A stretch of DNA of 64,000 nucleotides from Alteromonas sp. IB21 (GCF_016405965.1 NZ_JAEFCD010000020.1:1-64000), one strand, 5' to 3'. Positions 37,889 to 48,660 are shown, counted from the first letter of the stretch. The notes: a model not told the origin generated them from the sequence alone. Numbers and translations: made by a program.

Positions 37889-39685
37889 ATGCAACAATCG
37901 CACATTCGTAACTTCAGTATTATCGCCCACATTGACCACGGTAAGTCTACGCTGTCAGATCGTTTAATCCAGCACTGTGGAGGGCTAACAGATCGCGAAA
38001 TGGCTGAGCAGGTCCTCGACTCTATGGACCTTGAAAAAGAGCGCGGTATAACTATCAAGGCGCAAAGCGTGACACTGAACTATGAAGCGCGCGATGGTGA
38101 AACCTATCAGCTTAACTTCATCGATACCCCAGGGCACGTTGATTTCACTTATGAAGTATCTCGTTCACTTGCCGCTTGTGAAGGTGCGCTGCTGGTTGTT
38201 GATGCAGGGCAAGGCGTAGAAGCGCAAACATTGGCAAACTGCTATACCGCCATCGAAATGGATATGGAAGTAGTGCCTATATTGAACAAAATCGATTTGC
38301 CTCAGGCTGAGCCAGACCGTGTTGCAGAAGAGATAGAAGATATTGTTGGTATTGATGCCCTTGACGCTGTGCGCTGTTCAGCGAAAACCGGTATCGGTAT
38401 TGAAGAAGTACTTGAAGTCATTGTAAATAAAATACCACCGCCAGGTGGCGACCGCGAAGCACCGCTCAAGGCGCTTATCATCGACTCGTGGTTCGACAAC
38501 TATCAAGGTGTTGTTTCCTTGGTACGCATCGTCGAAGGGCAACTTACCAAAAAAGACAAGATTCAAATCATGTCGAACGGTCAAACACACCAGGTTGACA
38601 AAATTGGTGTATTTACGCCTAAGCCTTTGGATACGGGTGTACTTAGAGCGGGTGAAGTAGGCTTCATTATTGCGGGGATTAAAGACATTCAAGGTGCGCC
38701 GGTGGGTGATACCATTACGTTGGCGCGCGATCCCGCGGATGCCATGTTACCAGGCTTTAAAAAAGTTAAACCTCAGGTTTATGCCGGTATTTTCCCAATA
38801 AGCTCGGATGACTACGAAGATTTTCGTGATGCCCTCGCGAAGCTTAGCCTAAACGATGCATCGCTTTTTTATGAGCCAGAAAGCTCTGCGGCGCTCGGCT
38901 TTGGTTTCCGTATTGGATTCCTTGGCATGCTACACATGGAAATTATTCAAGAACGCTTAGAACGTGAGTATGACTTAGGCCTTATCACTACTGCGCCTAC
39001 GGTAATCTACGAAGTAGAAACCACCAAGGGTGAAATACTTACCGTTGATAGTCCAGCAAAGCTGCCACCGGTTAATGATATCGCTGAAATTCGAGAGCCT
39101 ATGGTTGAAGCTAATATTCTTGTACCGCAAGAATATTTAGGTAACGTCATTACCCTTTGTATTGAAAAGCGCGGTATGCAAACCAACATGACATACCACG
39201 GTAAACAAGTAGCAGTCACTTACGAACTGCCGATGGCTGAAGTGGTACTTGATTTCTTCGACCGTTTGAAATCAACCAGCCGTGGCTTCGCATCGTTGGA
39301 TTACAACTTCAAGCGTTTCCAAAGCTCGGATATGGTGCGTGTCGATATTCTTATCAATGGCGAGCGCGTAGACGCACTCGCGGTTATTACGCACAGAGAA
39401 AATTCTCAAGGTCGTGGCCGCGAGTTAGTTGAAAAACTTCGTGAGCTTATCCCACGCCAGATGTTCGACATCGCTATTCAAGCGGCTATTGGTAACCATA
39501 TTGTTGCAAGAAGTACAGTGAAGCAGTTGCGTAAGAACGTAATCGCGAAGTGTTACGGCGGTGACGTGAGCCGTAAGAAGAAGCTACTTCAAAAGCAGAA
39601 AGAAGGTAAGAAGAGAATGAAGCAAGTGGGTAATGTAGAATTACCACAAGACGCGTTCCTTGCAATACTTAAGGTAGGTAAATAA
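37889..39685 (+). CDS. lepA: Elongation factor 4 (LepA)
   Basis: Ribosome-associated translational GTPase, 598 aa (E. coli 599). The GTPase motifs are [10 protein letters not shown] near residue 13, RGIT (switch I), DTPGHVD near 80 and NKIDL near 134. The LepA-specific C-terminal domain includes [24 protein letters not shown], here residues about 500-523. It acts in translation and ribosome biogenesis. The stop overlaps the lepB start (TAATG). Confidence 0.97.
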   Translation: MQQSHIRNFSIIAHIDHGKSTLSDRLIQHCGGLTDREMAEQVLDSMDLEKERGITIKAQSVTLNYEARDGETYQLNFIDTPGHVDFTYEVSRSLAACEGALLVVDAGQGVEAQTLANCYTAIEMDMEVVPILNKIDLPQAEPDRVAEEIEDIVGIDALDAVRCSAKTGIGIEEVLEVIVNKIPPPGGDREAPLKALIIDSWFDNYQGVVSLVRIVEGQLTKKDKIQIMSNGQTHQVDKIGVFTPKPLDTGVLRAGEVGFIIAGIKDIQGAPVGDTITLARDPADAMLPGFKKVKPQVYAGIFPISSDDYEDFRDALAKLSLNDASLFYEPESSAALGFGFRIGFLGMLHMEIIQERLEREYDLGLITTAPTVIYEVETTKGEILTVDSPAKLPPVNDIAEIREPMVEANILVPQEYLGNVITLCIEKRGMQTNMTYHGKQVAVTYELPMAEVVLDFFDRLKSTSRGFASLDYNFKRFQSSDMVRVDILINGERVDALAVITHRENSQGRGRELVEKLRELIPRQMFDIAIQAAIGNHIVARSTVKQLRKNVIAKCYGGDVSRKKKLLQKQKEGKKRMKQVGNVELPQDAFLAILKVGK

Positions 39686-40587
39686 TGGCAAATTACTTCT
39701 CCTTGATTTTGGTGGCACTCACCTTAATAACAGGATTAATCTGGCTAGTGGATAGCCTGGTGTTTGCGCCAAAGCGAAAAGCGCGTTTACAAGCTGCGGC
39801 TACCGCAGAAGGTGCGGGCTACGGAGAAGATCCTCAACTGCCATACTTAGTTGACACCTCGCAACAGATTTTCCCTGTTATCGCGTTTGTATTGGTGTTG
39901 CGTTCGTTTTTGTACGAACCGTTTCAAATTCCATCAGGTTCTATGATGCCCACACTTTTAGTGGGGGATTTCATCTTAGTAGAAAAGTTTGCCTACGGCG
40001 TGAAAGACCCGGTTTTCAGAAGCAAGCTAATTGAAACTGGCGTGCCAGAGCGTGGAGACGTGGTGGTATTTAAATACCCAGAAGACCCGTCAATTGACTA
40101 CATCAAGCGCGTTATAGGGCTACCGGGTGACACCGTGGTTTATCAAAATAAACAGGTTTATATCAAACCTAAATGCGAGTCTGGCAACAATTGTCCGAAG
40201 TTAAAAGCAGTACCGCTTACGTTCCAAGAGCGAGGTGAGTTTGTACAGGACATGGCGCAATTGATGCGTTATACCGAAGATTTAGGCACAGTAGAGCACG
40301 ACATTTTACGCCACCCCGTGCGCGAGATATCACCGGTTAATTTTTACACTCAGCCGGGCACGCGGAGCAACGAGTGGATTGTGCCAGAAGGTCAATATTT
40401 CGTGCTAGGTGACAATCGCGACAATAGCCGTGACAGTCGTTTCTGGGGGTTTGTACCCGATGCGAATTTGGTCGGAAAAGCGGTAGCGATCTGGATTTCA
40501 TTTGAGTTTGAGCGTAGCCCTGCAGATTTCTTACCGACGTGGGTGCCCACAGGTATTCGATTTGAGCGAGCAGGTGGCATTCATTAA
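39685..40587 (+). CDS. lepB: Signal peptidase I
   Basis: An inner-membrane Ser/Lys protease that cleaves signal peptides of secreted proteins. The 300-aa protein has two N-terminal membrane segments, the catalytic Ser86 in PSGSMMPTL, the catalytic Lys in DYIKRVIGLPGD and the box-E motif GDNRDNSRDSR. It overlaps lepA upstream and rnc downstream by one base each, so the three genes are coupled. Confidence 0.96.
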   Translation: MANYFSLILVALTLITGLIWLVDSLVFAPKRKARLQAAATAEGAGYGEDPQLPYLVDTSQQIFPVIAFVLVLRSFLYEPFQIPSGSMMPTLLVGDFILVEKFAYGVKDPVFRSKLIETGVPERGDVVVFKYPEDPSIDYIKRVIGLPGDTVVYQNKQVYIKPKCESGNNCPKLKAVPLTFQERGEFVQDMAQLMRYTEDLGTVEHDILRHPVREISPVNFYTQPGTRSNEWIVPEGQYFVLGDNRDNSRDSRFWGFVPDANLVGKAVAIWISFEFERSPADFLPTWVPTGIRFERAGGIH

Positions 40588-41273
40588 TGCAGGGAATTGA
40601 TAAATATCGTCGTCTATATAAGGCGATAGGCTATACGTTTAACAATGAAGCTTTACTGGAGCAGGCGCTCACTCATCGAAGTGCGGCAAAGCAGCACAAC
40701 GAACGTTTAGAATTTTTGGGCGATGCCATCCTAGGTATGATTGTTGGGGAAACCTTGTTCAAACGTTTTCCAGCGGTGCCTGAAGGAAAGCTTACCAGAA
40801 TGCGTTCAACCTTGGTCAAAGGGGAAACGCTAGCGGAGTTAGCTAAAGAAGCGAGCGTGGGAGAGTTGCTGAACCTTGGTCCTGGCGAGCTTAAAAGTGG
40901 TGGGCATCGCAGAAGTTCAATATTAGCCGATGCCGTTGAAGCCATTTTAGGGGCAATTTACTTGGACTCTGGTATGGATGAAGTCCGTAGCGTCATTGAC
41001 AGACTGTGGGAAAGTCGTATCAACAAATTAGACCCGAACGCGCACCCTAAAGACAGCAAGACACGCCTTCAAGAGTTTTTGCAAGGGCGTAAGCAGTCGC
41101 TACCGACCTATGAGGTGCTGTCAATTTCGGGCAAAGATCACGCGCAAACATTTGAAGTGAGCTGCAAAGTAGAAAGTCTTTCTGAAGCAGTCGTGGCGTC
41201 TGGCAATAGTCGTCGTAAAGCAGAACAAGAAGCTGCTCGTTTAACATTGGAGAAGCTTGATGACAACGCATAA
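40587..41273 (+). CDS. rnc: Ribonuclease III
   Basis: Cleaves double-stranded RNA, including rRNA precursors. The 228-aa protein has the signature [12 protein letters not shown] near residue 33, the second catalytic region [13 protein letters not shown] near 112, and a C-terminal double-stranded RNA-binding domain (about 155-226) ending [18 protein letters not shown]. The start overlaps the lepB stop and the end overlaps era, as in E. coli. Confidence 0.97.
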   Translation: MQGIDKYRRLYKAIGYTFNNEALLEQALTHRSAAKQHNERLEFLGDAILGMIVGETLFKRFPAVPEGKLTRMRSTLVKGETLAELAKEASVGELLNLGPGELKSGGHRRSSILADAVEAILGAIYLDSGMDEVRSVIDRLWESRINKLDPNAHPKDSKTRLQEFLQGRKQSLPTYEVLSISGKDHAQTFEVSCKVESLSEAVVASGNSRRKAEQEAARLTLEKLDDNA

Positions 41274-42204
41274 TGAATCAGATTTGCCAGAAATGCCAGA
41301 TATCCAAACACGCTGTGGTTTAGTGGCTATTGTTGGTCGGCCAAATGTGGGTAAGTCAACCTTGCTTAATCGTTTGCTGGGCCAAAAAGTAAGTATTACT
41401 TCTCGCAAACCGCAAACTACCCGACATCGTATTTTGGGTATCGACACTGACGGTGAGTATCAAGCGATATATGTTGATACGCCAGGCCTTCATCAAGACG
41501 AAAAACGCGCCATTAATCGCTATATGAATCGTGCGGCATCCAGTTCACTTGCCGAAGTTGGTCTTGTATTATTTGTCGTAGAAGGCGACCGTTTTACTGC
41601 CGACGATGAAATGGTGTTAAACAAAGTGAAGCAATCAAACCTTCCTTGCTATCTTATCGTAAATAAAATGGACAAGGTGGAAGATAAAGAAAACTTCATG
41701 CTCCATCTTAAAAAACTCGGCGAAAAACACGGGTTTGAGCATATGATCCCGATTAGTGCAAAACAGAATAAAATGGTCGACGAAATAAGAGAGCTTGTTG
41801 CCAAATCTCTGCCAAAAAGCGAGTTCTTCTTTCCTGAAGACTACATCACCGACCGTTCTAGTCGCTTTATGGCGGCTGAAATAATCCGTGAAAAACTCAT
41901 GCGGTTTACGGGCGACGAATTGCCATACTCAACTACCGTTGAGATAGAACAATTTAAGATGGCTGAAAATGGGGTGTACCGCATAAGTGGCCTTATTCTG
42001 GTTGAGCGTGAAACGCAAAAACGCATGATTATCGGAAAAGGTGGAAAGCATTTGAAAACCATTGGTGAGCATGCCCGAAAAGACATGGAAAACTTATTTG
42101 ACAACAAAGTGTTCCTAGAGCTCTGGGTTAAGGTTAAGCAAGGTTGGGCAGACGATGAACGTGCATTACGCTCGCTTGGTTACGGCGACGACAGCAACTT
42201 TTAG
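41260..42204 (+). CDS. era: GTPase Era
   Basis: An essential Ras-like GTPase that binds 16S rRNA and acts in 30S assembly. GTPase motifs [12 protein letters not shown] near residue 26, DTPGLHQ and NKMDK are present. The C-terminal KH domain contains [15 protein letters not shown]. The start is ATG 41260 (314 aa), inside the rnc 3' end, with GGAGAAG upstream. In most relatives era is followed by recO and pdxJ; here it is not. Confidence 0.96.
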   Translation: MTTHNESDLPEMPDIQTRCGLVAIVGRPNVGKSTLLNRLLGQKVSITSRKPQTTRHRILGIDTDGEYQAIYVDTPGLHQDEKRAINRYMNRAASSSLAEVGLVLFVVEGDRFTADDEMVLNKVKQSNLPCYLIVNKMDKVEDKENFMLHLKKLGEKHGFEHMIPISAKQNKMVDEIRELVAKSLPKSEFFFPEDYITDRSSRFMAAEIIREKLMRFTGDELPYSTTVEIEQFKMAENGVYRISGLILVERETQKRMIIGKGGKHLKTIGEHARKDMENLFDNKVFLELWVKVKQGWADDERALRSLGYGDDSNF

Positions 42205-42284
42205 TTTAAGATTATACTTTCTTTATAACGCTAGTTAGCTGTAACTGGCGTTGTATTAGAAATTATAGTCAGTCAGCATTTTTG

Positions 42285-42348
42285 TTTAGCTGTTTAGCTG
42301 TTTAGCTGTTTAGCTGTTTAGCTGTTTAGCTGTTTAGCTGTTTAACTG
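42285..42348. repeat. Octanucleotide tandem repeat (TTTAGCTG)8
   Basis: Seven exact copies of TTTAGCTG in a row (42285-42340) are followed by one copy with a single change (TTTAACTG, 42341-42348). The array lies in the 261-base era-pdxH gap, 117 bases before the pdxH start. Such arrays can gain or lose units by slipped-strand mispairing. Confidence 0.95.
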
Positions 42349-42465
42349 AATGGCTTTTGGCAACTACCTTAGTAAAATGCGCCGGTGTAAGTATTTACAC
42401 GGTTATTTACTTATTCGGTTTTAAAAGCACTCGCAGGCGAAATAACCTTTTTTCAGGAGCGGTAT

Positions 42466-43104
42466 ATGGCAATTTCAGATATGCGCAGGCAGTACTCAAA
42501 GGGCAGTTTGAGTGAGTCAGATATTACTTCAAATCCGTTTACCTTATTCGATAAATGGCTGAAAGATGCTATCGACGCGGGCATTCCCGATCCGACAGCA
42601 ATGACGGTTGCCACGGTTGATGACAGTGGGCAGCCTTCACAACGCATTGTGCTTCTAAAAGATGTGAGTGAGAAAGGCTTTGTGTTTTTTACTAATTTAG
42701 GTAGCCGCAAAGCGCAAGAATTGTCCGTCAATCCAAAAGTATCGTGCCATTTTCCATGGTTCTTTATGGAGCGCCAAGTAAGAGTGTGCGGAAGTGTCGA
42801 GAAGCTTTCTGTTTCTGAAAACGCTGCGTACTTTTTCTCTCGGCCGAAAGACAGTCAACTTGCCGCCTACGCTTCGAAACAAAGTAAACCTATTGGCAGT
42901 AGAGAATTACTTCTTACCCAGTTCAAGCAGCTCAAAGATAAATTTGCCAACAAGGAACTTCCTGTTCCCGATTTTTGGGGCGGCTTTAGAATTGTGCCTC
43001 ACCAAATTGAATTTTGGCAAGGTGGTGAAGACAGGCTCCACGATCGGTTTGAGTACAATAAAACGGAAGAAGGCATTTGGACTACACAGCGTTTAATGCC
43101 ATAA
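42466..43104 (+). CDS. pdxH: Pyridoxamine 5'-phosphate oxidase
   Basis: A 212-aa FMN enzyme that makes pyridoxal 5'-phosphate from PNP or PMP. Conserved segments are DPTAMTVATVDDSGQPSQRIVLLK, GFVFFTNLGSRKAQEL, RQVRVCGSVEKLS and the C-terminal phosphate/PLP-binding WGGFRIVPHQIEFWQGGEDRLHDR, each given here by key residues. CAGGAGCGG precedes ATG. PLP made here serves glyA among others. Confidence 0.95.
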   Translation: MAISDMRRQYSKGSLSESDITSNPFTLFDKWLKDAIDAGIPDPTAMTVATVDDSGQPSQRIVLLKDVSEKGFVFFTNLGSRKAQELSVNPKVSCHFPWFFMERQVRVCGSVEKLSVSENAAYFFSRPKDSQLAAYASKQSKPIGSRELLLTQFKQLKDKFANKELPVPDFWGGFRIVPHQIEFWQGGEDRLHDRFEYNKTEEGIWTTQRLMP

Positions 43105-43159
43105 AGAAGAGTTGCTTAAGGTTTAATCCGTATACAGCTTATTTCGTGGCATTCACGTT

Positions 43160-43966
43160 ATGATAGATAGTCACTGTCATCTTGATTTACTTGCGTCACG
43201 CAAAAAACTTGAGGTGGTGTTAGATAACGCTCAAGCTGCAGGGTTATCGAGGATAATGGCGCCAAGCATTCATCCTGAATCCTGGCGAGCGCTTCAGAAC
43301 ATAGCAGATCAATACCAAAACATAATCCCAATTGATAGTGCACTTGGGCTCCACCCTTATTTTCTCGACGCGAACGATGGTCTTCCATCAGACAAGGTTA
43401 TATCTCATCAACTATCGCTACTTGAAGCAGCAGCGTTAGATAGACATGCATCGGTAAAAGCCATTGGCGAAACCGGGGTTGATGGACATATCGATACACC
43501 CGTAAAGCTTCAGCAGCGGGTCTTCAATGCGCACCTGGCCCTTGCCGAGCGCATATCCTTACCCATTATCGTCCATCACAGAAAGAGCCATCACTTACTG
43601 CTTGAATGCTTTAAGCAAGCTAACTATCAAGGCAGTGGGGTTATTCATGCTTTTTCTGGCAGTGTTGAAGTAGCAAAGAGTTATATAGAGCGCGGTTTTT
43701 ATCTAGGCATAGGTGGCACAATCACCTATGAACGGGCAAAAAAAACGCGACAAACGTTGGGCTATTTGCTGGAACACCACATTGATAGACTACTCCTTGA
43801 GACAGATGCGCCGGATATGCCAATGTGCGGGCGTCAGGGAGAGCTCAACGAACCTTGTTATCTCACAGACGTGGTAGACGCGATAAGCAAGCTATATAGC
43901 GTAAAAAAAAGAGAGGTGATAACGGTAACAACACGTAACTACTTTCGCTTATTTGGAGACGAGTAA
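43160..43966 (+). CDS. TatD-family metal-dependent hydrolase
   Basis: TIM-barrel hydrolase, 268 aa. Metal ligands are visible in DSHCHLD at residues 3-9, the Glu in IGETGVDG near 96, VHHRKSHHLL near 133, IHAFSG near 158 and LETDAPDMP near 213. TatD-type enzymes are 3'-5' exonucleases or deoxyribonucleases in DNA repair/degradation. It resembles the YjjV/YcfH subgroup. Substrate unknown. Confidence 0.88.
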   Translation: MIDSHCHLDLLASRKKLEVVLDNAQAAGLSRIMAPSIHPESWRALQNIADQYQNIIPIDSALGLHPYFLDANDGLPSDKVISHQLSLLEAAALDRHASVKAIGETGVDGHIDTPVKLQQRVFNAHLALAERISLPIIVHHRKSHHLLLECFKQANYQGSGVIHAFSGSVEVAKSYIERGFYLGIGGTITYERAKKTRQTLGYLLEHHIDRLLLETDAPDMPMCGRQGELNEPCYLTDVVDAISKLYSVKKREVITVTTRNYFRLFGDE

Positions 43967-43991
43967 CGTCGAGAATAAATGGCTGCGTGTC

Positions 43992-44687
43992 CTATCGCCT
44001 ATTCTCTAAAGTTGACGTGCTTCTTTTAGATTCTATGACTTGAATTAACCAAGGCCGGGATTTGTAAAAACCCCGTGTAAGGTAAACGCCAAATAACAGC
44101 GCAAGAAACACTAAAATCCCTGCGATGAGTGCCAATTGGTATCGAAGTGTAAGCGGGCTTTCTAATACGGCTTGGGTATCAATATGGATATTTACATAAC
44201 CCAGCAAATTGTTCTCTGTATCGGTGATCATACCAACGTAGGTAAGCGGCGTAACATGCTGTGATTGGCTTAATTCAACCACGCTGTCTATTTTCGGCAA
44301 TGGCGCAATGTAACGTCCGTCTTTATCAAAAACAGACAAGGCCAATACATGCGGCTCGTCAACTAATACGGAGGCGACGGCCTCTATATAGTCTCTTTGT
44401 CTTTGAGAAACACCGGCACTTGAATGCGATGTCGAATTAGATAGATCGTCAGCAATAAATGCAGGCTGTAAGAGTTTTGCATATTGTCTTGCTATACTTT
44501 CACCCGAATACCGGGTTTGAACCGTCAGCCAATCACTCTGATATTGCTGAAACAACAATAGCAATACAACAATTAGCGCAAACACTGTGCATACTATCAA
44601 TGTGTGGAAAAGTCTTTTTAGCGCCGTATATAATGAATGAGCGTCATTTTTATTATACGTTGCCTCTTTATTAAGCACATCGTCCAA
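43992..44687 (-). CDS. AhpA/YtjB-family membrane protein
   Basis: A 231-aa protein with an N-terminal membrane segment (about residues 30-50), an extracytoplasmic PAS-like region of about 130 residues, and a second membrane segment (about 185-203). It is divergent from serB, exactly where E. coli keeps ytjB (smp). The call rests on topology and this location. Function is unknown; virulence-membrane-protein-like names in the family are not mechanistic. Confidence 0.7.
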   Translation of the reverse strand: MDDVLNKEATYNKNDAHSLYTALKRLFHTLIVCTVFALIVVLLLLFQQYQSDWLTVQTRYSGESIARQYAKLLQPAFIADDLSNSTSHSSAGVSQRQRDYIEAVASVLVDEPHVLALSVFDKDGRYIAPLPKIDSVVELSQSQHVTPLTYVGMITDTENNLLGYVNIHIDTQAVLESPLTLRYQLALIAGILVFLALLFGVYLTRGFYKSRPWLIQVIESKRSTSTLENRR

Positions 44688-44826
44688 TTCGTATTTCCAT
44701 AAAGTCTTTGCGTTTTCCTAACAGTAGGGGAATTCTAAATAATTTTAAAGATGATATTTTATTAGTTAGCCTAATTAGTTAGCATTGGGGTATCTTTTGC
44801 TTACTTTTGCAGTTTCTGTTTTCACC

Positions 44827-45810
44827 ATGAAAAACACACTTTTCTCGACGCTCAATGACCACAACTCGCACACTGCCTCTTCGCTTTCACAGGTCGTTGG
44901 CTCTTCACACAATAACATGACGTTTACTCACACTCTAACTGTGATTGGTCAAGCCGTTACTCCTTACTTGATAGAGGGTGTGCTAAATAAACTGAAAGAT
45001 GTGTTTACCCCCACAAGTTTAGCTTTTCATCATCTACATCAATGCTTAGGTGAAGACGTTATCGAAATTCAAGGTACGCTGGCTCATGCCGATCTTGAAA
45101 ATATAAAACCACTTTTAGGCGATGTTTCTGCTTCTTATAATCTAGATATAGGGCTACAAGCATCGCGTCCATCTCTATCCAAACCAGGTTTATTGGTAAT
45201 GGATATGGATAGCACAGTAATTGAAATAGAGTGTATTGACGAAATTGCGAAACTAGCTGGTGTCGGTGAGCAAGTTGCGGAGGTGACAGCGAAAGCCATG
45301 CGAGGAGAAATTGCGTTCAATGACAGTTTGACAAACCGCGTAGCGTGTTTGGAAGGCGTGCCCGTTGCTCACCTTGATCGAATTCGCGATAGCATCCCAA
45401 TCATGCCAGGTATTCAACGCTTGTTGACAGAACTTAAGAAGAATAATTGGAAGCTCGCTATAGCATCGGGGGGGTTCACATTTTTCGCAGATCATTTAAA
45501 GCAAAGACTCGGTCTTGATTTTGCAATATCGAACACGCTCGCCATTGAAGGTGATAAGCTCACCGGAAAAGTAGAAGGTGAAATCGTTAATGCTGATGTT
45601 AAAGCCAGAACGGTTAAAACGCTGGCTGACAAGTGGGAAATCCCATTTTCTCAAACGGTAGCTATGGGTGATGGCGCTAACGACTTAGTAATGATGGCGG
45701 AATCAGCGTTAGGTGTGGCGTGCCATGGTAAGCCACTGGTTAATGAAAAAGCAGATGTGGCGATACGTATTGGAAGCTTGCATAGTCTGCTTTACTTCCT
45801 AGATAAATAG
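44827..45810 (+). CDS. serB: Phosphoserine phosphatase
   Basis: A HAD-superfamily enzyme catalysing the last step of serine synthesis. The nucleophile motif MDMDSTVIEIECIDE is near residue 125, motif II in ASGGFT near 216, and motif III/IV in MGDGANDLVMM near 279. ATG 44827 (327 aa) is preferred to the upstream TTG start, though neither has a strong ribosome site. The first 90 residues form an ACT-like N-terminal domain. Its product feeds glyA downstream. Confidence 0.94.
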   Translation: MKNTLFSTLNDHNSHTASSLSQVVGSSHNNMTFTHTLTVIGQAVTPYLIEGVLNKLKDVFTPTSLAFHHLHQCLGEDVIEIQGTLAHADLENIKPLLGDVSASYNLDIGLQASRPSLSKPGLLVMDMDSTVIEIECIDEIAKLAGVGEQVAEVTAKAMRGEIAFNDSLTNRVACLEGVPVAHLDRIRDSIPIMPGIQRLLTELKKNNWKLAIASGGFTFFADHLKQRLGLDFAISNTLAIEGDKLTGKVEGEIVNADVKARTVKTLADKWEIPFSQTVAMGDGANDLVMMAESALGVACHGKPLVNEKADVAIRIGSLHSLLYFLDK

Positions 45811-45860
45811 GTCGCTGGTAGTTTTTTGCTGGTTTTGCGTTTTCGTTGCAGGGATCCAGC

Positions 45861-45897
45861 TGAAGGGTAGCTTAGAAGGCTATGCACCCTTCATTTT
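45861..45897 (+). terminator. Terminator after serB
   Basis: An 8-bp stem TGAAGGGT / ACCCTTCA with a 17-base loop is followed by TTTT, about 50 bases after the serB stop, between convergent genes. Confidence 0.6.
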
Positions 45898-45946
45898 AAG
45901 CAACAAGCTAAGCACAAATCATTCAAAGATAAATGTAAACGCGCCG

Positions 45947-48472
45947 CTAGGCATCGCTTAGAACAGGGCGCTCAGGAGTTGTGCTCTTTAACGTTTTGTT
46001 TGCGGTGATGTCTTCTCTGGAGAAGCCATACCTGATTAATACTTCGTCTGTCACATCGACAAGATGAGAGCATGCAGCAATACTCCACATTTTTTTCTCT
46101 AGCTCTCGAGCGCGATGCACAGCGTACATGGTGACATAGTTAATTTCGGTTTGAAGTAAACTCATGTCGGGTTTACCTGTAGTCGTTAACATCACGTGAA
46201 TAGCTATAAATTGGCCTCGTGTCATCGCCTCTCTTATGAAAGCACGGCGTTGCTCGTTGCTTTCAAACTTGTCAGAGTAGCGCGGAATTATTGCCATGCG
46301 AGGGTCTTTCTGGGATGCATCGAACGAAATAAATAGTTCTTGACGTAGCGGCATATTTTCAAGCTTAACGGCTTTGATACCACTTTGTACGAAAGGTGAG
46401 TCTTGTTTTCTATCTCTGAACAGGAACTCTAAATTAACTTTACCTCGTTCCGCATATTGCGTTGTTAAGTTTGTGACTCTTTCATCTTGTTTACCAACTA
46501 TGCAAGCCTGAGGCGTATAGCGAACCCCCTCTTTGCTCATCAAAAAAGAAAGAGAAGTCGCATTTCTCGCGTTGATACAGCGAAGTGCTTGACCAATGCC
46601 GGGGACTATTTCTTCGTCACTCTCAACTTTTAAACTGGCTTTGTTCTTTTTAATCAGTTCTTCAAAAAAAGTGCGAGCGGATTTCCCTTCGTCGCCAGGC
46701 ATGGTTTTTAAATGCAAAATGTTCTTATCTACGTTGTGGTAAATAACTTCGTATTGCAGGTGCATAACGTCGAAAGAGCTAGCAATCTCTTGAAGGCGAG
46801 GAAAGGCTACTTCTACCTTACCTTCCAAGTTGCCTTTGTACTCTTTACTCAATTCTATCCTTAGACCCAAACCGTGAACTGATATATCTTCACTAACCCC
46901 AGTGTGCACCGTATCTTCATTATTAAAGCGAGCTTCAACTTGGGTTCTTAATTGATATCGGCTTTCGATACGTTGTTCTTCATATTTGAAGCGTACGACG
47001 TGAATGTTAGATGGGGCGCGATTACGTGGATGACCGAAATGGCGCAAATGAGTAAGATCGCTACGGTTAAACTTAAACTCATTGTAAGTTTCTTGACCGG
47101 TCACCGAAGTCACGTCCGTGATGTGAGCCAAATATCGTAAACTTTTAAGTTTTGACATCAATCTCGCCGAAGGCGGTGAGTTAAGTTTTTTAACTTTACT
47201 TCCTACCGAATCCGGAATTGAAAGAGGAATATGAGCCTGTTCGGGATTCATGTCAGTAAGGGTAACTTTGAACACGCGCCAGCTCGCTTTCCTTGAGCCA
47301 AAGCCCAGAAAAACGCGAAAAAGCATATCTTTTTGCATGAGCTCTTCAAAAGAGGCTGAGTAAAAATAAACTTTCTCGCCATGCAAATGGGTAAAGCTGA
47401 AAATGAAAATTTCACGGGCTTCTTCAGACTTGTTGAGAAGTCGAGCAAGGCGCTCCTGCGTTAAAAGAAAATTTAATCTGCAGATGCCTTCTTCATCTTG
47501 CCAGTACTGAACGGTCTCTCTGTTCACCTCGTTGGCCATTGCAAAGCGTGGTACTAGTGTATTATTTATCGCGTCTATGAATACAGGAAGCGTTGGGCTG
47601 CGCGGTGAAAAAAATTGTTCACAAGTTTTACTAGTGATCGCCTCAACGGTATTATTCATATTCACTTTGTAGCGGCGTTTATTGCCGTGAATAAAGCTTT
47701 CTAAAAATTTATCGAAAGCAGGGTTTGGAAGTTCTTTATCTCGTTGTAGCGCTAAATAGTTAATATCGTTTTTGGTAATTATTTTAACGAGTTTATAAGC
47801 AATGCCATTTTTTTTATCCATGGCAAACTCGTTTTCCAAACCTCTGAAATAGATAAAAAGCTTTTCGCCTGTTTTGAAAAAAGCGTCTTTTGAAAGCTTT
47901 ATTTGAAGTCCTTCAAGTGAAATATCAACACTCAAGCCTCGCATCGACTGATTTGCAGTGTTGAAAATTTCAACGGCCACAGCAAAGTTCATTCGCTCTG
48001 TGTTGCGCTGACTGTAATCTAGCAAATTGACGGTGGGAACCTTAAATTGTTCTAGTACGGCAGAGCGTTTTTGGGCCGAAGGGTTCTCTTTATCTGCAAT
48101 TTCTTGCGCTAACTCTTTTTCCCGTAACAATCGAAAGTTGTTTTCAGTATTCTGGACCGCCTCGTAAACGCCATAAGTGTAGCGACCGAACACACGCAGT
48201 TGCTCTTCGAACTTATCGACAGCAAGATCATCCATGTAGTGGCTTCGACCTTCATGCACATACTTTCTGCACTTGCCATCTACATGCCCTCTCAAATCAA
48301 TGGTGCGCATACACGGCTTTGCTAAACGCTTCACTTCCATTTTTATTAAGAAACGTTTTTCCTTGGGCACATCTGCGGCAACTTGAAGCAACACTTGGTT
48401 AAACTCAGGCTCGTTAACCATGGGTTTTAACTGTTCAATTATATCAGCGTATTGCTTTAAATCTTGACTCAT
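45947..48472 (-). CDS. Large PilZ-domain protein (PlzC-like)
   Basis: An 841-aa protein with two PilZ-type c-di-GMP-binding regions. The first, near residues 155-210, has RNTER (RxxxR) and DISLEG (DxSxxG). The second, near 485-545, has RYQLR and DISVHG. Both motif sets are intact, so both sites could bind c-di-GMP. The intervening and C-terminal parts (about 260-470 and 600-841) are not recognised. It sits between serB and radA, the position of Vibrio plzC (VC2344). A role in c-di-GMP control of motility or adhesion is inferred. Confidence 0.8.
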   Translation of the reverse strand: MSQDLKQYADIIEQLKPMVNEPEFNQVLLQVAADVPKEKRFLIKMEVKRLAKPCMRTIDLRGHVDGKCRKYVHEGRSHYMDDLAVDKFEEQLRVFGRYTYGVYEAVQNTENNFRLLREKELAQEIADKENPSAQKRSAVLEQFKVPTVNLLDYSQRNTERMNFAVAVEIFNTANQSMRGLSVDISLEGLQIKLSKDAFFKTGEKLFIYFRGLENEFAMDKKNGIAYKLVKIITKNDINYLALQRDKELPNPAFDKFLESFIHGNKRRYKVNMNNTVEAITSKTCEQFFSPRSPTLPVFIDAINNTLVPRFAMANEVNRETVQYWQDEEGICRLNFLLTQERLARLLNKSEEAREIFIFSFTHLHGEKVYFYSASFEELMQKDMLFRVFLGFGSRKASWRVFKVTLTDMNPEQAHIPLSIPDSVGSKVKKLNSPPSARLMSKLKSLRYLAHITDVTSVTGQETYNEFKFNRSDLTHLRHFGHPRNRAPSNIHVVRFKYEEQRIESRYQLRTQVEARFNNEDTVHTGVSEDISVHGLGLRIELSKEYKGNLEGKVEVAFPRLQEIASSFDVMHLQYEVIYHNVDKNILHLKTMPGDEGKSARTFFEELIKKNKASLKVESDEEIVPGIGQALRCINARNATSLSFLMSKEGVRYTPQACIVGKQDERVTNLTTQYAERGKVNLEFLFRDRKQDSPFVQSGIKAVKLENMPLRQELFISFDASQKDPRMAIIPRYSDKFESNEQRRAFIREAMTRGQFIAIHVMLTTTGKPDMSLLQTEINYVTMYAVHRARELEKKMWSIAACSHLVDVTDEVLIRYGFSREDITANKTLKSTTPERPVLSDA

Positions 48473-48660
48473 GAAGGCGCAACTTTACTCTTAGTTTTCA
48501 TTATTCTAGTTTTTATCGGCCAATCAGAAAAACACATTAACCCGAAAAGTTATAATACTTTTGGCTAAAATCATAAGTATAGCGAGGGGGTAGGTTTCTG
48601 ATTAATTCCCTTTTATAGCATGTTAGAATACTCTTTTTGGTCTTTGGATAATACTGGAAT

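Noticed and set aside
42285-42348. CRISPR array
   Set aside because: The 8-bp units are contiguous with no spacers, and no cas genes are near.
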